18,249 nt of DNA from MGNI01 sp964353875 (GCA_964353875.1 CAYGXU010000064.1:1-18249); one strand, 5' to 3'; shown: positions 6,546 through 15,575, numbered from the stretch's first letter. Notes: a model not told the origin generated them from the sequence alone. Numbers and translations: made by a program.

Positions 6546-8240
6546 CTAAATACCATCCTCTGGATCATTCCATCCAATCGGACATAAAAGAAGCGGCGCT
6601 CCCCCTCGAAACATTCGCACGCCTTTAAGCGCGTAGCTCAAAGCATCAGCTGCGGATGCTATCGGAGGGATAATCCTCTTGTCAGGCAGGATCATGCGAA
6701 CCGGCGCGCGTTCATGCAGGCCTGCGGCCTCACGCGCCCTTGCTAAGGCTCGGTCCAGCCCCCCGAGTTCATCCACAAGACCATTCTCCAATGCCTGCTT
6801 TCCAGTCCATACTCGACCTTTGCCAATGGCATCCACATCCTCGCGAGATTTATTACGGCTAAGGCTCACCTTATCCAAAAAGATGTCATATATCCGGTTG
6901 AGGCTTTCCCAGGTGATTTGCCGCTCTTCCTCGCTAAAGGGTTTTTCCGCATCGTCAATGAGAATATGTTTCCCTCGAGAGATGGTCTCGCGGCCAAACA
7001 AAAGCTTATCCAGCATTTCTCCCAGGACGATCTTGCCCAGCAGCACGCCGATGGAACCCGTTATCGTTCCAGGTTGGGCCATAATGTGGCGCCCGGGCAA
7101 GGAAACCCAATACCCTCCAGAGCCGGCGACAGGACCCATGGAGACGATGAGCGGCTTTTCCTTGTTGATCTTTTCAAGCGCGGCACGCATGGCCTCCGAC
7201 GCCGTAGCGGAGCCCCCACCCGAATTGACATAAAGCACAACTGCAGCAGCTCGTTTATCCTTTAAGGCTTTTCTCGCCGCCTGGACGACACTCAGGTCGC
7301 CCGCGCGCGGCTCCATGAGGATCGGGATGGGCAATGGCGGTTTGATCGGCGGACGGGAACTCTCCCCATCGATGATGGTTCCCTCGATGGTCAGCACTGC
7401 AACATATCGTCCGGGACGGGTGAGCGGACGGCGCAACAGCCGAGAGCTGGCTTCCTCCCAGGTCGCCAACCTGGCAGGTTTATCATCCCTTTGCAGGTGC
7501 TCCGGCAGATCCTCCTCGCTGACAATCTTATCCACGGCTCTAATTTCCACTGCCTTGAGATCGATGCAGGGCGTGTTGTCAAGCAAATCCCTAGCTTCCT
7601 GATCAGAGATGCCCCGACCGGAAGAGATAGCCTTTACAACCTGTTCGAAGGACGAGTCCATCAGCCAATTCGCCATTTCGCGCACTTCATCGGACATTTC
7701 CCTGCGGATGAATATGTCTGCAGCGGATTTGTAGGGCGAGATCTGGATGAAATCTCCCTTAATACCGACCCTCTCCAAGGACTCGGCCAAATAGGGGTAA
7801 GTTCTTTGAAGGCCCAATGGAGCGATCTCGCCTCCTGGCTGAAGGAGGATCTCATCCGCGGCGCAGGCGAGGAAATAGGTGGCCGTCCAATACCTCGTAG
7901 ACCATACCACGACCCGTTTCCCCACCGAACGTAGTTCTAATAACAAGTCACGCAGAGATTCAAGACGGGCCTGATCCATTTCAAGCTGCCTTAGATGAAG
8001 GACGATCCCAGTCACACGTGGATCGCCAGCAATAGTACGGAATTGCTCTGCCAGTTCCTGCAGGCTAAGCCGAGGGGGACGCAACCGGCGCTGGATGAAA
8101 TTAGCAGGCGGGTCCCAAACCTCTGGGTATTCCCCTTCTAATCTGAAAATGACATAATCCGGTGGTTTCCCAAGCCGCCGAAATAGGTTGCCAATGCCTC
8201 GGAAGAGCGTTCGGATGGCATAAATAAGATAGACGATCAT
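6546..8240 (-). CDS. sppA: Signal peptide peptidase A-type membrane protease (S49 family, long form)
   Basis: A serine-lysine protease of family S49 that degrades leftover signal peptides and membrane fragments. From the ATG at 8240 it has 564 residues, the long two-domain form like E. coli SppA. The catalytic lysine is K171 in YKSAAD (first domain) and the serine S374 in GSGGYW (second domain), as in the E. coli K/S pair; the oxyanion region is NSGGGSAT instead of the usual NSPGG. Downstream GTITGSIGV and VWTGKQALENGLVDELGG are typical. The N-terminus (MIVYLIYAIRTLF) is a weak membrane anchor or amphipathic helix rather than a clear transmembrane helix. The frame continues to a TTG at 8255, but GGAGG six bases before the ATG at 8240 decides the start. 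It follows the redoxin gene by 42 bases, likely the last gene of the operon. Confidence 0.9.
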   Translation of the reverse strand: MIVYLIYAIRTLFRGIGNLFRRLGKPPDYVIFRLEGEYPEVWDPPANFIQRRLRPPRLSLQELAEQFRTIAGDPRVTGIVLHLRQLEMDQARLESLRDLLLELRSVGKRVVVWSTRYWTATYFLACAADEILLQPGGEIAPLGLQRTYPYLAESLERVGIKGDFIQISPYKSAADIFIRREMSDEVREMANWLMDSSFEQVVKAISSGRGISDQEARDLLDNTPCIDLKAVEIRAVDKIVSEEDLPEHLQRDDKPARLATWEEASSRLLRRPLTRPGRYVAVLTIEGTIIDGESSRPPIKPPLPIPILMEPRAGDLSVVQAARKALKDKRAAAVVLYVNSGGGSATASEAMRAALEKINKEKPLIVSMGPVAGSGGYWVSLPGRHIMAQPGTITGSIGVLLGKIVLGEMLDKLLFGRETISRGKHILIDDAEKPFSEEERQITWESLNRIYDIFLDKVSLSRNKSREDVDAIGKGRVWTGKQALENGLVDELGGLDRALARAREAAGLHERAPVRMILPDKRIIPPIASAADALSYALKGVRMFRGGAPLLLCPIGWNDPEDGI

Positions 8241-8282
8241 GCAAGACCTCCGCAATTCGATACTTTGATTTATGATGGAACG

Positions 8283-8816
8283 TTATTTCCACTTAATGGT
8301 ACAGCCTACAGGCGGCGTCTGCTCGACTGAAGGCGCCCTCCCGGACAATACAGCTTCCAAGGCGTCGCGTAGATAATGCTTCTTGACAGCTTTGGGGTTG
8401 TCACAGTTATCATCAATCGCGCCATGGTAACGCAATACCCCCGACCGATCGAATAGAAACACCTCTGGAGTGCGCTCAGCCCCATATTTCCTTGCGATCT
8501 CTTGGCTGTCGTCACGGAGATAAGGGAAGTTAAAATCCTTTTCTTCGGCACGCTTTTTCATCTTATCAAAACTATCCTCGGAGTATTTCCTCACATCGTT
8601 GGAATTGATAGTAATCAACTGCACCCCCTTCCCCATATAATCGCTCTGGATTTGGACCATGCGGTCCTCCCAGGCGCGCACATAGGGGCAATGGTTACAG
8701 CTGAAAATGATTGCGATAGTTTCTTTGTCACCAAAATCCGCAAGCGAATGAGTCTTGTCATCTACTCCCGGCAACGAAAAGTTAATCCAATTGTCACCGA
8801 TGTTGAGATTGGTCAT
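8283..8816 (-). CDS. Thioredoxin-family redoxin with CNHC motif
   Basis: A 177-residue cytoplasmic redoxin of the AhpC/TSA-thioredoxin superfamily. The sequence begins like this family (IGDNWINFSLPGVDD), has the redox motif C40-N-H-C43 followed by PYVRAWEDR, a central INSND strand and YLRDDSQEIARKYGAERTPEVFLFD with the expected cis-proline, and ends with the family-typical GCTIKWK tail carrying C172. No signal peptide, so it acts in the cytoplasm, probably as a thiol reductase or peroxide-related protein; the partner is unknown. The frame extends 23 codons further upstream, but AAAGGAGG five bases before the ATG at 8816 fixes the start. It lies 83 bases after the small thioredoxin-fold gene and 42 bases before sppA, all on the minus strand. 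Confidence 0.82.
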   Translation of the reverse strand: MTNLNIGDNWINFSLPGVDDKTHSLADFGDKETIAIIFSCNHCPYVRAWEDRMVQIQSDYMGKGVQLITINSNDVRKYSEDSFDKMKKRAEEKDFNFPYLRDDSQEIARKYGAERTPEVFLFDRSGVLRYHGAIDDNCDNPKAVKKHYLRDALEAVLSGRAPSVEQTPPVGCTIKWK

Positions 8817-8899
8817 CCTTGCCTCCTTTACCTTATTGTTTGAAATCGCCTTTAATAAACGAAAAATCGGATCCGGTCGATCCAAAGTTGTTCGATCAG

Positions 8900-9223
8900 C
8901 TAAAATGCTTCCCTTTTCGCAGCAGTGATTGCATTTCGGATCATCTCTAGCGAGGGTAGAGGAGAGATTCGCCCATCCTCTAGCCGATAAGCGCGACAGG
9001 CAAGCCCATAGCGGGTTTCTGCAGGAGGTGCCACGATATCCTCGCCGTTGATGCGGATGGTGGGAGATCCGGTGAATTGGAACTTTTGAGCTTGTTCCTC
9101 CGTTTCGACTTTGACAATCTCAATCTCGGCTGCAACCGCCTCCTCCTGCATCACCCGCCGTAGACGAGTGAGAGCCTCCTCATGCGAAGGGCAATCCTCG
9201 AAGTAAAGAAAGGTCACTTCCAT
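8900..9223 (-). CDS. Small thioredoxin-fold protein with single-cysteine active-site motif
   Basis: A 107-residue protein with a thioredoxin-like layout: an opening beta strand (VTFLYF), EDCPSHEEAL with C11 where thioredoxins carry CxxC, a second strand (IEIVKVE), FTGSPTIRINGED with the cis-proline at P54, and YGLACRAY with C76. Proteins of this kind are usually annotated as thioredoxin-like or DUF-type, and some occur near heavy-metal or mercury genes. Having one cysteine in the motif suggests a binding or monothiol role rather than a dithiol oxidoreductase, possibly using C11 and C76 together. GAGG six bases upstream supports the ATG at 9223 over the GTG at 9235. It is the first gene of the minus-strand trio and diverges from uvrA. 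The precise function is not known to me. Confidence 0.75.
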   Translation of the reverse strand: MEVTFLYFEDCPSHEEALTRLRRVMQEEAVAAEIEIVKVETEEQAQKFQFTGSPTIRINGEDIVAPPAETRYGLACRAYRLEDGRISPLPSLEMIRNAITAAKREAF

Positions 9224-9292
9224 CGCGATCCTCACCCTAATTCTACCAAGACATTTCAGCGAAGATAATGAAATATCCCTTCTAACAAGCCA

Positions 9293-9327
9293 ACAATGGG
9301 CGGATCCAAGGCCTGCCCCACCATTGT
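9293..9327. repeat. Imperfect inverted repeat between divergent genes
   Basis: ACAATGG at 9293-9299 and CCATTGT at 9321-9327 form 7-bp arms with GGGC/GCCC pairing possible inside. It lies between the divergently transcribed thioredoxin-fold gene and tandem uvrA, where a shared operator would sit. Symmetry is modest, so this is a weak candidate. Confidence 0.3.
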
Positions 9328-9378
9328 CTCTGGATTTTGCGTTGCCAATTTATACACTCGCAGGTGATTTCGTATAGA

Positions 9379-12300
9379 ATGGATAGCATCATGGTTATTC
9401 GAATCAAGGGCGCGAAGGAACACAATCTCCAAGCTATCGACGTCGAAATCGGAGAGGGTCTGACGGTGGTCACCGGCATCTCCGGTTCGGGAAAATCATC
9501 CCTGGTCTTCGATACGCTCTACCACGAAGCTCATCGCCGTTTTCAGGAAATCTATTCCTTGCGTTCCTCCCATCTGCGCCTCTCTCCGGCTGATGTCCAG
9601 TCCATCACTGGCCTGGGCCCAGCTGTCGCTGTCGGGCAAAATCTACTCAACCGCAACCCGCTTTCCATCTTGGCAACCGCCTCTGGCCTGCACCCCTTTC
9701 TTCGATTGCTTTATGCCAACTTCGGCGAGCGACACTGCCCCCACTGCGATGCCAGCGTGAGCGTGCAGAGCGAAGACGAAATTGTCGAACGCCTTTCCGC
9801 CCTCGCCCGCATCCATCCCATCACGATCTTTGCCCCACTTCTGCGTCGTGTCCTGGGAAGCCATCGCACCCTGCTATCACTGCTGGAAGCTGAATTTGGC
9901 GCCGATGCCATTTTCGTCGACCGAGAGCCATGGTCCTCCAGAGCATTAGACCCTTCAAGACCTCACGACCTCGACATTAAGATCGCAGACTTGACGGAAG
10001 AAGATTCGATTAAACGAATCCGCCAGATCGTCAATGGGATAGCAGCCCTGGGTAGCTACGCGACCATCGCCCGCCGTGAAAAGAAAGAATGGATTCTCTC
10101 CCATGTTCCGCTGTGCATTGCCTGCGGAACCTGGCTTGCAGATCTCGAACCCGTTCATTTCCATACTCCTTGTCCTACCTGCAAGGGTAAGGGGTGCTCG
10201 GAATGCAACCATTCTGGTCTACATCCGATCGCCGCCGCTGTCCGTTGGAAAGGACTGCGATTGCCAGAGCTTCTTCATCTTTCGGTAGACGAAGCTCTTC
10301 ATCTGTTTTGTGAAATAGACACTCCCTCTACGGTTGCTCGATTACATCAAGAAATCACGCATCGACTGGAGGCGCTCCAAAAGGTAGGCCTGGGCTACGT
10401 CACCCTTAACCGCCCTTCCCCCACCTTATCACGCGGCGAGGCCCAGCGGGTGCGCCTGGCTGTCATCCTGACCAGTAGGCTGGAGGATATGCTCCATGTC
10501 TTAGACGAGCCCACCATCGGTCAGCATGCGGCGGATGTCCGTAATCTGCTGAAGGCTTTCCGCGCCTTGAATGGACCGGTTGTGTATGTTGAACACGATC
10601 GAATCGCTGCCGCCGCTGCTGACCACGCCATCGACCTCGGACCCGGGGCAGGCTCTCAAGGTGGTCAGGTGCTCTTCCAGGGTACACTGGCGGAGCTATG
10701 GAGGCAGAATACACCGACAGGCCTCTATTTCAGTATGCGCCAGCGCGTACATGTCCCTGATCCACGCTCTCAACCAGACGATTTCCTCATCCTGCGCGGA
10801 GCTCAGCTCCACAACCTGAAAGGGATCGATGTCCCCATTCCGTTCGGACGACTGACCGTGATCACAGGCGTATCAGGCTCCGGGAAAAGCACCCTGGTTG
10901 AAGATGTCCTGGTCGCCTCTTTAGAGGGGAAACGACTTGTCGGTTGCCATTCCATTGAGGGTCAAAGGTTGAAACCCGTCCTAATCGATCAAAGCCCCAT
11001 CGGGCACAATCCCCGATCAAACCCGGCCACATACACCAAACTGGCTGATCTCATCCGCGATATTTACGCTACCACCACTGGCCTTTCTGCTTCCCATTTC
11101 TCGTTCAACCGACCGGAAGGCGCCTGCCCAACCTGCAATGGAATGGGCGCCATTGAAATCAAGATGCGTTACCTTCCCTCAACCTGGATCCCCTGTGCGG
11201 ATTGCAATGGTTACCGTTTCTCCGAAGAAGTGCTCTCCAAACAAATCAAACTCAATGGTCGAACACTCTCCATCGCCGACTTCTATCAACTCAGCGTCTC
11301 CGAGGCGATCACTTACTTGATGGAAGAGAAGACGCTTCCAGGAAGAACTCGCCGGACGGCCGAGCGTATTCTCTTCGCACTTCAAGATATCGGGTTGGGT
11401 TATTTGCCTCTCGGTCAATCCTCACCATCACTCTCCGGTGGGGAAGCCCAAAGGGTCAAGTTGGCCAAATACCTTGGCAGAGCTTCCCTATCAGACCGAA
11501 TGCTCGTCCTCGACGAGCCTTCGACCGGCCTACACCCGCAAGACCTGGCGGGATTGCTCACTATTCTGGACCGTTTATCCCGCAGCGGAGCGACTATCGT
11601 CGTGGTTGAACATAACCTTGATATCGTCCGAGCGGCGGATTGGGTCATTGATCTGGGACCCGGAGCAGGTCCGAATGGCGGGAATGTACTCTACGTTGGA
11701 CCACCCGAGGGACTGACCGCCGAAAAGCGCTCCATCACTGGTCAGGCGTTGAGAGAAGAATCCACCATTCAGCCCTGCTCACAAACTATAGAACCAGGCT
11801 TCGAACGCGCCGACCAGATATCTGTCCGCGAGGCGAGCGCTCATAATTTAAAAAGTGTGAATGTTGACTTCCCCAAGGGGGCGCTTACCGTCGTCACCGG
11901 GGTATCCGGCTCGGGCAAGTCCAGCCTGGTAAGCGATGTGCTCGAAACTGAGGCTCGCCGCAGGTATCTGGAAACCCTCTCACTCTATGAACGCCAGAGC
12001 ACACGCGAAGGTCCTGAGGCGCCTGTTGGATCCATTACGGGATTGGGCGTAACCGTCAGTGTGACTCCCGAGAAGCAACTCTATGAACAACGCTCCACGG
12101 TGGGTCGAGCCACAGAGATTTGGCACCATCTAGCGGTGCTTTTTGCTGCCTTGGGCGAGCGTGTATGTCTCAACTGTGGCGCGAAGATGCAACGAGAGCA
12201 GGAGTGGACTTGTCCCGGCTGTCAACGTACTGCGCCTATCGCCCAACCGAGGCACTTCTCCCCCTCCCACTACGCGGCTGCCTGTCTGAAATGCCATGGT

Positions 12301-14253
12301 CTGGGCACGCTTCGAAAGCCAATGCCCGAGAAACTCATCATCCATCCGGAGCAGCCGCTTTGTGCAGGAGCCATGTACTCACCTGGCTTCTTCCCTCAGG
12401 GCTACCTTTGTAAACCTTACAATGGCGGTTATTACGTCGTTCAGGCGCTGGCTGGACGTTATGGGTTTGACCCCATGCTCACACCCTGGGACAAGTTGTC
12501 GCCCGAGACTCAAGATGCATTCCTTTTTGGAGATCCAGAGCCTTTGAGCGTTACATTCCAGAGTCGCACGGGACGCTCCCACACCCGTGAAATGGTCTTC
12601 AATGGTTTCTATGGATGGCTTGGAGATTGGGATATCGGTGGGACCTACACCGAAACTCAGATCTGTCCCAGTTGCTCCGGTTCGCGTTTGCGCGCGGAAT
12701 ATCTGGCTGTGACCCTCGTCGGATATAACATTCATCAGTTGAGTGAGGTGCCGCTCGTACGATTGGAGCGAGTCTTAGAGAAGCTTGCAACACCTGACCT
12801 TGAAAAGCATTTCGCAATGAGCAGCTTGAGGACCGCGTTCAAGAGGTTGCAATTTCTGAACAAGGTAGGATTGGGTTATGTGCACCTAAATCGAATCTCT
12901 GGAACCCTCTCGGCTGGAGAGGCGCAACGCGTGAAATTGGCTGGGTTGCTGGGCAGTGGTTTAACCTCCCTGACGGTTCTCCTGGATGAGCCTACTCGGG
13001 GGATGCACCCATCTGAAGTGGATGCATTGTTGGAAGTCCTCTGCGAACTAAGGGATGAAGGCAACACTGTCATCGTCGTCGAACATGACCCGCTTTTCAT
13101 CCAAGCAGCGGATTATCTCGTTGATATGGGTCCCGGAGCAGGCGTATCGGGAGGGGAGATCGTCGCCCAAGGCAGACCCGATGAAGTGCTTCGATCGAAG
13201 ACCATCACCGCCCAGTGGCTGCGCGGGGTTAAGAAGATGGACATCGATCGAAAACGCCGAGAGCCACGCGGCTGGATCACCATTCGTGGTCCGCGTGAAA
13301 ACAACCTGCAAGGGGAAGAAGTACGCATTCCCAGAGGTACGTTGACCGGTGTATGTGGTGTCTCAGGCTCTGGCAAGAGCACCTTGTTGATCGATACGCT
13401 CGGACGTGCATTAGCGCCGAAAAAGCAAACGACCAGTGTCGCCTACGAACCGATCGAACCGGGAGCACATGAAGCGATCGAAGGCGCGCCAAAACGCACT
13501 ATCTTGCTTGACCAGGCCAGACGCGGTGTAAGTAGCCCCCTTATGTACCTTGACCTCTACAAGCCTCTCCTGCGCCTATATGCAGAGAGCGAGGACGCCA
13601 AAGCCCTGGGCATCGATGAGAAACAACTGAGCAAAAGCTGTACAGTATGCAATGGACGAGGGACTATTCGCATCGAGATGGATTTCCTGCCCGATGTGTA
13701 TACTCCATGCGAGACCTGCCGGGGAACCGGCTACCAGGCAGAGGCTTGGGGTATTCGCGTCAAGGGGATGGCATTGCCCGAAGTGAATAGCCTGACACTC
13801 GGGAAAGTTTATGAGCTATTCCACTTCGACAAAGATATGGAAGAGAGTCTGAAAGCCGCGCTGGATGTGGGTTTGGGGTATTTGGTGCTCCGTCAGCCAG
13901 GATATGCCCTCTCGGGTGGAGAAGCACAACGGTTGAAGATTGCCAAAGAACTAAGTAAACAGACCTCAACAGAGACGCTTTACATCCTGGACGAACCCAC
14001 GGTGGGCCAACATCTTGAAGATGTACAGCGGTTGTTGGATGTGCTTCATCGGTTAGTGGATGAAGGTCACACCGTGGTCGTGATCGAGCATCACCCCTTT
14101 GTGCTGGCAGCTTGTGATTGGTTGATCGAATTAGGTCCTGGCGGGGGTCCCGAGGGGGGGCGCGTAATCGCCTCTGGACCTCCCAAACAAGTTGCTCAAA
14201 GTAACACACCAACCGCTCCTTATCTCAGGACGGCCTTCGAGGCGAATCAATGA
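9379..14253 (+). CDS. uvrA: Tandem (four-ATPase) UvrA-like protein
   Basis: A UvrA-family ABC ATPase of about 1624 residues; usual UvrA is about 940 with two ATPase modules and works as a dimer in nucleotide excision repair. Here four modules lie in one chain. Walker A motifs (G-[IV]-SGSGKS-[ST]) are at about 33, 497, 841 and 1327. Signatures are LSRGE 350, LSGGE 685, LSAGE 1177 and LSGGE 1511. Each module also has LDEP and an EH switch pair. Modules 2 and 4 keep the paired CxxC zinc finger (C583/C586/C606/C609 and C1421/C1424/C1444/C1447). Module 1 retains a shortened UvrB-binding-like insert between C123 and C246; module 3 lacks it. Start choice is weak: ATG 9379 or 9391, neither with a ribosome-binding site, and TATAGAAT just upstream could give a leaderless mRNA. 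Chlamydial UvrA is a known tandem precedent. It overlaps the next gene by 4 bases. Whether it repairs DNA or is a specialised resistance-type UvrA is open. Confidence 0.88.
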   Translation: MDSIMVIRIKGAKEHNLQAIDVEIGEGLTVVTGISGSGKSSLVFDTLYHEAHRRFQEIYSLRSSHLRLSPADVQSITGLGPAVAVGQNLLNRNPLSILATASGLHPFLRLLYANFGERHCPHCDASVSVQSEDEIVERLSALARIHPITIFAPLLRRVLGSHRTLLSLLEAEFGADAIFVDREPWSSRALDPSRPHDLDIKIADLTEEDSIKRIRQIVNGIAALGSYATIARREKKEWILSHVPLCIACGTWLADLEPVHFHTPCPTCKGKGCSECNHSGLHPIAAAVRWKGLRLPELLHLSVDEALHLFCEIDTPSTVARLHQEITHRLEALQKVGLGYVTLNRPSPTLSRGEAQRVRLAVILTSRLEDMLHVLDEPTIGQHAADVRNLLKAFRALNGPVVYVEHDRIAAAAADHAIDLGPGAGSQGGQVLFQGTLAELWRQNTPTGLYFSMRQRVHVPDPRSQPDDFLILRGAQLHNLKGIDVPIPFGRLTVITGVSGSGKSTLVEDVLVASLEGKRLVGCHSIEGQRLKPVLIDQSPIGHNPRSNPATYTKLADLIRDIYATTTGLSASHFSFNRPEGACPTCNGMGAIEIKMRYLPSTWIPCADCNGYRFSEEVLSKQIKLNGRTLSIADFYQLSVSEAITYLMEEKTLPGRTRRTAERILFALQDIGLGYLPLGQSSPSLSGGEAQRVKLAKYLGRASLSDRMLVLDEPSTGLHPQDLAGLLTILDRLSRSGATIVVVEHNLDIVRAADWVIDLGPGAGPNGGNVLYVGPPEGLTAEKRSITGQALREESTIQPCSQTIEPGFERADQISVREASAHNLKSVNVDFPKGALTVVTGVSGSGKSSLVSDVLETEARRRYLETLSLYERQSTREGPEAPVGSITGLGVTVSVTPEKQLYEQRSTVGRATEIWHHLAVLFAALGERVCLNCGAKMQREQEWTCPGCQRTAPIAQPRHFSPSHYAAACLKCHGLGTLRKPMPEKLIIHPEQPLCAGAMYSPGFFPQGYLCKPYNGGYYVVQALAGRYGFDPMLTPWDKLSPETQDAFLFGDPEPLSVTFQSRTGRSHTREMVFNGFYGWLGDWDIGGTYTETQICPSCSGSRLRAEYLAVTLVGYNIHQLSEVPLVRLERVLEKLATPDLEKHFAMSSLRTAFKRLQFLNKVGLGYVHLNRISGTLSAGEAQRVKLAGLLGSGLTSLTVLLDEPTRGMHPSEVDALLEVLCELRDEGNTVIVVEHDPLFIQAADYLVDMGPGAGVSGGEIVAQGRPDEVLRSKTITAQWLRGVKKMDIDRKRREPRGWITIRGPRENNLQGEEVRIPRGTLTGVCGVSGSGKSTLLIDTLGRALAPKKQTTSVAYEPIEPGAHEAIEGAPKRTILLDQARRGVSSPLMYLDLYKPLLRLYAESEDAKALGIDEKQLSKSCTVCNGRGTIRIEMDFLPDVYTPCETCRGTGYQAEAWGIRVKGMALPEVNSLTLGKVYELFHFDKDMEESLKAALDVGLGYLVLRQPGYALSGGEAQRLKIAKELSKQTSTETLYILDEPTVGQHLEDVQRLLDVLHRLVDEGHTVVVIEHHPFVLAACDWLIELGPGGGPEGGRVIASGPPKQVAQSNTPTAPYLRTAFEANQ

Positions 14254-15284
14254 CCTGGGCGCCGTTGTTGCTTTCCGATCCCTCCCCTTCTCTTCGCTGG
14301 CTCGTTCTGCGAGACTTGTTGCATCGTTCAGATGACGACCCTGAGATACGTGAACTTGCCGATTTGCGCGATCAAGACCCCATCGTGGGCGAGCTCCTAC
14401 AAAAGCAAGCCCTAGATGGCTCGTGGAATGCCCTTGGACCAAGCGATAACACTCCCGGCGGCGCTCTTCAGGCCACATCCCAAGCCTTAGTCCGACTAGG
14501 GTATCTGGGTTTTGGTCGGGAACATCCTGCAGTGCAACATGGCGCGGAATTCATCTTCGCTTTTCAAAAGACGGATGGTTCATGGCCTCAGCCCAAAGAC
14601 TTTCAGAAGAAAGACGAAGATTGGGTTTACGATAGGATGCCTCTGCAGACCGCTCTCCCTCTGCGCGGCCTGGCAGCCTGTGGCTACGCGACGGATCCGC
14701 GTGCGGAAAAGGCCTATGACTGGCTGCTGGCGCAACGCCTGGAGGAGGGCGCCTGGCCTACAGGAATGGCCTCAGGGAACTATGGCTATGTGGCCGGGTA
14801 TCGCCGGTTGGCGCACTCCCGCTGGGGTTGCCGTTCGAATACCACGGCTGCCTTGATTTGTTTCGCATTGCATCCAGAAAGGCGAGGTGGATCTGCAGCT
14901 CGACACGCTCTCGATTTGCTTTTGGGGCGAGAAACACGCGAGGCGCAAAATGTCGGCTATGAAGTTGCTCGAATCATTGGCTCGGAGCCTTCACGAGGCT
15001 GGATCACCTTCTTCGCTCGCTTTGATCAGGCCCTTATGCTCGACCTTTGCTGGCGTGTAGGCGCCAGCACGGAAGACGAGAGGGTTCATGAGTTGACAGA
15101 TTTTATTCGCGGATTGCAAGGCCCGTTTGGCTTATGGCAATACGAATCGCGCCCCCAGGCTTCTCGTTGGGTAACCTTCGACCTGTTGCGCTCCCTCTCC
15201 CGACTCAATCAGGGCGGAGACTGGCTCAGCATGGAACCACGCACACCTTTTCAGGTGTATAAGCCAATCCACAAACGATTTTAG
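14250..15284 (+). CDS. Alpha/alpha-toroid protein, prenyltransferase/squalene-cyclase-like repeats
   Basis: A 344-residue soluble protein with terpenoid-cyclase/prenyltransferase-type repeats: DGSW at 56-59, DGSW at 109-112, EGAW at 166-169 and GLWQY at 294-298, each following a helical pair, as in the alpha6/alpha6 toroid. The helix motif RSNTTAALICFAL (195-207) corresponds to barrel helices of the superfamily. I see no DxDD or DCTAE acid motif of squalene or terpene cyclases, no signal peptide and no membrane segment, so a catalytic cyclase is unlikely; a binding or scaffold role is possible. The ATG overlaps the tandem uvrA stop (ATGA) and has GAGG at 14239-14242, seven bases upstream, implying translational coupling. 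Fold assignment is fairly confident; function is unknown. Confidence 0.72.
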   Translation: MTWAPLLLSDPSPSLRWLVLRDLLHRSDDDPEIRELADLRDQDPIVGELLQKQALDGSWNALGPSDNTPGGALQATSQALVRLGYLGFGREHPAVQHGAEFIFAFQKTDGSWPQPKDFQKKDEDWVYDRMPLQTALPLRGLAACGYATDPRAEKAYDWLLAQRLEEGAWPTGMASGNYGYVAGYRRLAHSRWGCRSNTTAALICFALHPERRGGSAARHALDLLLGRETREAQNVGYEVARIIGSEPSRGWITFFARFDQALMLDLCWRVGASTEDERVHELTDFIRGLQGPFGLWQYESRPQASRWVTFDLLRSLSRLNQGGDWLSMEPRTPFQVYKPIHKRF

Positions 15285-15329
15285 CCAGATCTTCATCGAA
15301 AGTCAGAGCGTATTCGTGGATTGAATAAT

Positions 15330-15354
15330 CAGCTTCTGCCCTATCAAGAGGCTG
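15330..15354 (+). terminator. 8-bp hairpin after the uvrA/toroid operon, no U-tract
   Basis: CAGCTTCT at 15330-15337 pairs with AGAGGCTG at 15347-15354 around a 9-base loop, with one G-U pair on the plus strand, 45 bases after the toroid gene stop. On the minus strand that pair would be an A-C mismatch, which favours a plus-strand RNA. No U-tract follows. Confidence 0.4.
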
Positions 15355-15546
15355 AGCCATCTTACGCCAGGCAGATACCCTCTTCCCTCATCCCGCCCTT
15401 CATTAGCCATCCCAAGCTCGTTCCACCCTTATTGCGCATTAAGCATCATTGGGTGATGGCTAAATATTCCAGAAGGATGTGAGCCAGATGGATTGCTTTT
15501 TCATTTACAAGATAAGCATTCCGAAAAAACATCCTTCGATTTCGGA

Positions 15547-15575
15547 TTAAAAAAACGTAAAAACTGGGTTATACT
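15547..15575 (+). promoter_or_regulatory. Sigma70-like promoter for the small-RNA candidate
   Basis: TTAAAA at 15547-15552 (4 of 6 to TTGACA), a 17-base spacer and TATACT at 15570-15575 (5 of 6 to TATAAT), followed by an AT run. A start about seven bases after the -10 box falls at 15582-15587, exactly where the closing stem of the structured element begins. No plus-strand protein gene follows. Confidence 0.5.
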
